Assembly (NCBI RefSeq): GCF_022815605.1
Contig: NZ_JALGRP010000012.1
Coordinates: forward strand, 1 to 64,000
Origin: Microbacterium sp. VKM Ac-2923
GTDB lineage: Bacteria; Actinomycetota; Actinomycetes; Actinomycetales; Microbacteriaceae
DNA: 64,000 nucleotides
Direction of reading: 5' to 3'
Part shown: positions 59,635 to 64,000 of the stretch, in pieces
Numbering within the stretch: the first letter of the stretch is position 1
How the letters are laid out: each line of letters opens with the position of its first letter
Translations under genes and position numbers: made by a program
Notes under the pieces: model-generated
The model's input: the letters and a program-made list of their open reading frames with translations, nothing else
Told to the model about the DNA's origin: nothing
Database searches by the model: none

Positions 59635-59695
59635 TTGTGTGCGCTAACGCCTGTCGTTTAAGCTCGGCCTGTACGTCCCATGTTGACGTCAACAC
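59635..59695 (+). promoter_or_regulatory. GH30 gene promoter region with LacI operator 3
   Basis: A possible promoter TTGTGT (59635-59640) with TAAGCT (59659-59664), 18-base spacing, lies upstream. The operator TGTTGACGTCAACA (59681-59694) is a perfect 14-bp palindrome just downstream of the expected start, where it would block elongation. The operator is much surer than the promoter. Confidence 0.7.
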
Positions 59696-59732
59696 TCCCC
59701 CATGAGGCCGCATCGAAGCGGCCGGATCGGAA

Positions 59733-62700
59733 ATGACGATGAAGTCACCTCGACTGTTGTCGATGACGTGCGCCGTGGCTCTGACCGCCGGTGCCCTCAC
59801 GGCGGGTGCCGCCGTGACGGCGCCCAACGAGAGCCATGCCGCGACGGCGCCCGTGCGCATCGCGCCCAACCCCGCGACGGCGTCCGAGCCGTTCGAGGGG
59901 TGGGGGACGAGCCTGGTGTGGTTCGCCAACGCCACGGGCAACTACCCCGCCGACGTGCGGCAGAAGCTCTTCGACGCCGTCTTCGGCGAAGACGGGCTGA
60001 ACCTCAACATCGCGCGATACAACATCGGTGGCGGCAACGCCACCGACGTGCCGTCGTACCTCCGCCCCGGCGGCGCGGTTCCCGGCTTCTGGAACCCCCA
60101 GCTGCCGGCCACCGACGGCCAGGGCGCGATCACCTCGACCTACGCCGACCGTGCCCGCTACAAGGCCGCATGGAACCCCGACGACCCGACCCACTACGAC
60201 TTCTCGGCAGACTCCGCCCAGCGCTGGTGGATCGACGCGCTCAAAGGCAAGATCACCCACTGGGAGGCCTTCAGCAACTCGCCGCCTTACTTCCTCACGC
60301 AGAGCGGCTACGTCTCGGGCGGCATCAACAACGCCACCAGCGAGCAGCTCGCCACCGCCGACATGGACAAATTCGCCGGGTACCTGACCACCGTCGTCGA
60401 CGAGCTCGAGAAAGAGCACGGCATCCAGTTCGACACCATCGACCCGTTCAACGAGCCGAACACCAACTACTGGTCGACCAACATCCCCGCGGGTCAGACC
60501 TGGCCCACCAGCGCCAGCCGTCAGGAGGGCGCGCACATCGGTCCGCAGCGCCAGGACGAGATGATCAAGGCCCTCGCCGCGCGTCTGGCCGCCCCCGGCA
60601 CGCAGACCGACGCCGTGATCTCGGCGATGGACGAGACCAACCCCGGCATCTTCGCCACCAACTGGAACGCGTGGACGCCCGCCGCCAAGGCTGCCGTCGA
60701 GCAGCTCAACGTGCACACCTACGGCACCGGCGGACGTCAGGTCGTGCGTGACATCGCCAAGGCCGCCGACAAGCCGCTGTGGATGAGCGAGGTCGAGGGC
60801 AACTGGACCCCCGGGACGGGCTTCAACCCGGTCGACATCGGCAACGGTCTCGGTATGGCCGAGCACATCGTCGGCGACCTGCGGGAGTTGGAGCCGGACG
60901 CCTGGGTGTTCTGGCAGCCCGTCGAAGACCTTTACAACATGGAGAAGGTCGAAAAGCTCAACTGGGGCAGCGTCTTCATCGACTTCGACTGCAACGCCGA
61001 CGGCAACTCCGAGCGTCGCCTGAAGGACGGCGACGCCGACCCCAGCTGCAAGGTGCTGACGAACGAGAAGTTCAACACGGTCCGCAACTTCACGCACTAC
61101 ATCGAGCCCGGGGATCGCCTGGTCGCCAGTTCGAACACGCAGTCCACCGCGGCGATCGACGCCGACGGCACGGGCGCGACCGTGGTGCACGTGAACACCG
61201 AGGCCACCGACCGCACCGTCGAGATCGACCTCAACGACTTCGGCACCGTGGCGGCGAACGCCACCGTCACCCCGATCGTCACGACGCAGTCCACCCTCGC
61301 GAACCCCACCGCCAACGCCCTCAAGCAGGGTGCCGCGGTGACCGTGAACCCCGCGTCGAAGACCGCGCTGCTCACGGTTCCGGCGCGCTCGGTCACCACG
61401 TTCGTCATCGACGGCGTCTCGGGTGTCGCCGACACCGCCGCGAGCTTCCGCAACGGCCAGTCCGTCCAGCTGACCGGGCTGCAGAGCGGCCTCGCGCTCG
61501 ACGGCGGCGCCTCGCTCGCCATCCGCCCGGTCGCCACGACAGCTGCCGCGGCGAAGACGCAGACCTGGACGGTGCGCTCGCTCGACGGTGAGGGCACCAA
61601 CCGCCACCGCTTCACCCTCGAGAACGCGGCGGGGCAGTACCTCGCCGTCGCCAACGGTGGAACCACCCTGGTGAGCTCCGACCCGACCGCCGCAGCCGCC
61701 GACGCGAACCTGCAGTGGATGGCGTCGACCACCGACGGGGCGACGTACTCCCTGCTGAGTGTCGCGGCGGAGCGTGTGCTCGACGTCAACGGCGCCAGCA
61801 CGCAGCCCGAGGCGCGCGTGGGACTGTGGACGTCGAACGGCGGCGGCAACCAGCTGTGGCGTCTGTCGGGTACCGCTGTCCTGGGCGTCGAGCCGGTCAC
61901 GGTCAGCACCCCGGTCGGCACCGCCCCCACCCTGCCCACCACGGTCACCGCGCGCTACGCCGGAAAGACGCTCCGCGCGGTCCCCGTGACGTGGCAGCTC
62001 GACGGCAAGGACTGGTCGAAGGCCGGCACCGTCACCGTGACCGGCACCGGCACCGACATCTTCGGCGCCACCGTCACGGCATCCGCCATCGTCGAGGTCG
62101 GCGCGTACACCGCGGCCCGCCCCATCTCGATGACGGTTGCAGCGGGTAGCGCGCTCTCGAGTGTGAAGGCGCTGGCGCCCAAGGACGTGCAGTCCGAGGT
62201 GCGTGCCGACGGCGCGGGCTTCTGGACGCCCGTCACGTGGGCGTGGGCCGATCTGACCGACGCGTCGTTCGCCCAGGCGGGCACCGTGGTCGTGAGTGGC
62301 ACCGCGACCGGCCCGAGCGGCGAGAAGCTGCCCGCGCGGTTGACGGTGATCGTGACGGATGCCGTCGAGCGCAACGTCGCACCGCAGAGCCGCCCCTCGG
62401 CGACCTACACCGAGAGCGGCTACCCGATCGACCGCACCATCAACGGTCAGAGCACGGACAAGGGTTGGTCGAACTGGCGGTCGGGTACGAAGAACACGCA
62501 GGACACCCTGACGTACGGCCTGTCGACCACCGAGACGGTGAAGCGTGTGGCGGTGCAGTTCTACCGTGACGGTGGGGCGACCTGGGCCGACACTCTGCGC
62601 GTGGACTACCGCAGCGCGGGTGGCGCCTGGACGCAGGGTGCGCTGCAGACCGTCCCGACACCCGCGACCGGTGCGCCGAAGGTGGAGGTGTCGCTGGGCG

Positions 62701-63326
62701 GCGTCGCCGCCGACGAGGTGCGGGTCGTGATGAACGCGCGGTCGCAGACGCACATGGTGGTCTCCGAAGTCGAGATCTTCGCCGCGGCGCCGTCGTCGGC
62801 GGGGGTCGCCGACCTGGCTCGACTGACCGTGGGCGCCAACGCCGTCGACGGGTTCGATCCCGCACGCACCGACTACACGGCCACGGTCGTGGGAGACGCG
62901 TGGCCCACGCTGAACGCGCAGGCGGTGGATCAGGATGCCGTGGTGCGCATCACCCAGCCCGCCGACGCCAACGGCGTCGGAACCGTGCGGGTGACCGCTC
63001 CGAACGGAACGGAGCGCACCTACACCGTGACGGTGACCCGTGCTCCGGCCGCGACCGTCGCCGCTACCGCTTCGTCGCGGTGCGTGGCCGGGAAGGTCGT
63101 CGTCGCGGTGACGGTGCAGAACGACGGCGCGACCCGCGCCGACGTGCGGATCGACAGCCCGTACGGGGCGAAGAACCTCGGCGCCGTCGAGCCCGGAAAA
63201 CGCGCGTCGGCGACGTTCAGCACGCGTCAGACGTCGGTTCCCGCCGGAACGGCGACGGTCACGGCGACCGTCAACGGCGCGTCGGCAACGGTCGCGGCGG
63301 CCATCCCGGCGGCCACCTGCAAGTAG
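59733..63326 (+). CDS. Secreted GH30 endo-beta-1,6-galactanase-like multidomain enzyme
   Basis: A 1197-residue secreted glycanase. The signal peptide ends near ESHAA. Residues about 40-560 are a GH30 domain of the beta-1,6-galactanase type (FEGWGTSLVWFANATGNYP; acid/base Glu241 in DPFNEPNTNYW; nucleophile Glu353 in LWMSEVEGNW; then WVFWQPVEDLYNME). Downstream are a ricin-like lectin stretch (SNGGGNQLWRLSG), a bacterial Ig-like domain, a discoidin/F5-8C-like domain (GWSNWRSGTKNTQDTLTYGL), a cadherin-like segment and a C-terminal beta domain. It should cut galactan side chains of arabinogalactan outside the cell. It carries its own operator. An in-frame ATG lies two codons after 59733. Confidence 0.9.
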   Translation: MTMKSPRLLSMTCAVALTAGALTAGAAVTAPNESHAATAPVRIAPNPATASEPFEGWGTSLVWFANATGNYPADVRQKLFDAVFGEDGLNLNIARYNIGGGNATDVPSYLRPGGAVPGFWNPQLPATDGQGAITSTYADRARYKAAWNPDDPTHYDFSADSAQRWWIDALKGKITHWEAFSNSPPYFLTQSGYVSGGINNATSEQLATADMDKFAGYLTTVVDELEKEHGIQFDTIDPFNEPNTNYWSTNIPAGQTWPTSASRQEGAHIGPQRQDEMIKALAARLAAPGTQTDAVISAMDETNPGIFATNWNAWTPAAKAAVEQLNVHTYGTGGRQVVRDIAKAADKPLWMSEVEGNWTPGTGFNPVDIGNGLGMAEHIVGDLRELEPDAWVFWQPVEDLYNMEKVEKLNWGSVFIDFDCNADGNSERRLKDGDADPSCKVLTNEKFNTVRNFTHYIEPGDRLVASSNTQSTAAIDADGTGATVVHVNTEATDRTVEIDLNDFGTVAANATVTPIVTTQSTLANPTANALKQGAAVTVNPASKTALLTVPARSVTTFVIDGVSGVADTAASFRNGQSVQLTGLQSGLALDGGASLAIRPVATTAAAAKTQTWTVRSLDGEGTNRHRFTLENAAGQYLAVANGGTTLVSSDPTAAAADANLQWMASTTDGATYSLLSVAAERVLDVNGASTQPEARVGLWTSNGGGNQLWRLSGTAVLGVEPVTVSTPVGTAPTLPTTVTARYAGKTLRAVPVTWQLDGKDWSKAGTVTVTGTGTDIFGATVTASAIVEVGAYTAARPISMTVAAGSALSSVKALAPKDVQSEVRADGAGFWTPVTWAWADLTDASFAQAGTVVVSGTATGPSGEKLPARLTVIVTDAVERNVAPQSRPSATYTESGYPIDRTINGQSTDKGWSNWRSGTKNTQDTLTYGLSTTETVKRVAVQFYRDGGATWADTLRVDYRSAGGAWTQGALQTVPTPATGAPKVEVSLGGVAADEVRVVMNARSQTHMVVSEVEIFAAAPSSAGVADLARLTVGANAVDGFDPARTDYTATVVGDAWPTLNAQAVDQDAVVRITQPADANGVGTVRVTAPNGTERTYTVTVTRAPAATVAATASSRCVAGKVVVAVTVQNDGATRADVRIDSPYGAKNLGAVEPGKRASATFSTRQTSVPAGTATVTATVNGASATVAAAIPAATCK

Positions 63327-63335
63327 ATCGATGCA

Positions 63336-63368
63336 GAAAGGGGCGGCGACGTGTTCGCCGCCCCTTTC
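63336..63368 (+). terminator. Terminator hairpin after the GH30 gene
   Basis: GAAAGGGGCGGCGA (63336-63349) pairs perfectly with TCGCCGCCCCTTTC (63355-63368) around a five-base loop, nine bases after the stop codon. Confidence 0.82.
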
Positions 63369-63447
63369 GGCATCCGTCAAGGGTCCCCGTCCGAGACGGG
63401 CCGTGACGGAGGATGGATTCCTCTGAATCGATCCCCACAGGAGAACC

Positions 63448-64000
63448 ATGCACGTCAACGCCTACGCCGCGTCGTCCGCGACGTCACCCCTCGAGCCCAC
63501 GACCATCGAGCGCCGTGATGTCGGCCCCTCGGACGTCCTCATCGACATCGCCTACGCCGGCATCTGCCATTCCGACATCCACACCATCCGCGGCGAGTGG
63601 GGCGACGTGCCCTACCCCCTGACGGTGGGCCACGAGATCGTCGGCACGGTCGCCGAGGTCGGGTCCGACGTCACCAGCCACAAGGTCGGCGACCGCGTCG
63701 GCGTCGGCTGCATGGTCAACTCGTGCCGCGAGTGCGACAACTGTCTCGCCGGCGAGGAGCAGTACTGCGAGAAGGGCAACATCGGTACCTACGCCGGCAC
63801 CGATGTCGACGGTTCGATCACCCAGGGTGGCTACAGCGAGAAGATCGTCGTCGACGAGCACTTCGTGCTGCGCGTTCCCGAGTCCATCCCCTACGAGAAG
63901 GCCGCCCCGCTGCTGTGCGCGGGCATCACGACCTATTCACCGCTGAACCACTGGAACGCCGGCCCCGGCAAGAAGGTCGCCGTCGTCGGTCTCGGCGGTC
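63448..64000 (+). CDS. Zinc-dependent alcohol dehydrogenase (NADP cinnamyl/YahK type), partial
   Basis: The first 184 codons of a medium-chain dehydrogenase; the gene runs off the window. Catalytic-zinc ligands are in GICHSDIH and VGHEIVG, and the structural-zinc cysteines in CRECDNCLAGEEQYC. The start of the Rossmann motif (VAVVGLGG) is at the window end. The pattern fits the AdhC/YahK group that reduces aldehydes with NADPH. CAGGAG precedes ATG 63448. It appears unrelated to the galactan genes, being separated by a terminator. Confidence 0.92.
   Translation, partial: MHVNAYAASSATSPLEPTTIERRDVGPSDVLIDIAYAGICHSDIHTIRGEWGDVPYPLTVGHEIVGTVAEVGSDVTSHKVGDRVGVGCMVNSCRECDNCLAGEEQYCEKGNIGTYAGTDVDGSITQGGYSEKIVVDEHFVLRVPESIPYEKAAPLLCAGITTYSPLNHWNAGPGKKVAVVGLGG

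Noticed and set aside
59745..63458. A 1237-codon open frame on the minus strand opposite the GH30 gene
   Set aside because: The plus-strand gene has a signal peptide, catalytic motifs and domain structure. The reverse frame is Arg/Gly/His-rich without any family features and results from high GC at third positions.

Overview
The window is high-GC DNA (roughly 70% by eye) from an actinomycete, most likely Microbacterium or a close relative in the Microbacteriaceae. This is inferred from gene content, the very frequent heptamer GGATGCC/GGCATCC, GTG starts, ATGA/GTGA operon overlaps and several leaderless promoters (TANNNT six bases before the start codon). No rRNA, tRNA, insertion sequence, phage or CRISPR array was seen. 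It reads as ordinary chromosome devoted to sugar and glycan use, exported proteins, drug-efflux/regulator pairs and one Ebo-type biosynthetic cluster.

Layout. 1-5018: end of an L-rhamnose operon (bifunctional aldolase/dehydrogenase, rhamnulokinase) and an L-lactate dehydrogenase behind an LldR-like operator. 5180-11354: LuxR-type regulator, two MFS exporters, a MarR regulator and a serine hydrolase. 11584-19476: a tightly overlapping Ebo operon (inositol-phosphate synthase-like cyclase, UbiA prenyltransferase, a TIM-barrel-EboA fusion, EboB, EboE, EboF). 19865-27355: a ribose-type ABC importer with oxidoreductase, TIM-barrel isomerase and a ROK repressor. 28050-35391: exported proteins (WxL-interacting protein, WxL protein, Tat-exported TIM barrel, multidomain sugar dehydrogenase). 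35810-42313: TatA/TatB, a DUF2079 membrane protein, a LysR/EamA pair, a lipoate ligase and a solitary DNA methyltransferase. 42658-47486: squalene-cyclase-like protein, galK, galT and a LacI regulator. 47847-51524: VOC protein/WYL regulator and TetR/MFS pairs. 51642-63326: an arabinogalactan-use locus. 63448-64000: start of a zinc alcohol dehydrogenase.

How the genes work together. The secreted GH30 enzyme probably cuts beta-1,6-galactan side chains of arabinogalactan. An ABC importer takes up the fragments. Cytoplasmic GH51 and GH35 enzymes release arabinose and galactose, and GalK/GalT feed galactose into metabolism. A LacI repressor ties importer, glycosidases and the secreted enzyme together through copies of the palindrome TGTTGACGTCAACA. 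Rhamnose is split to dihydroxyacetone phosphate and lactaldehyde, then lactate, which LldD oxidises.

The most unusual content is (i) the Ebo operon, with a cyclase of the inositol-phosphate synthase type and an EboA domain fused to a TIM barrel through in-frame 79-residue repeats, and (ii) several families of REP-like repeats concentrated downstream of genes and between convergent genes.
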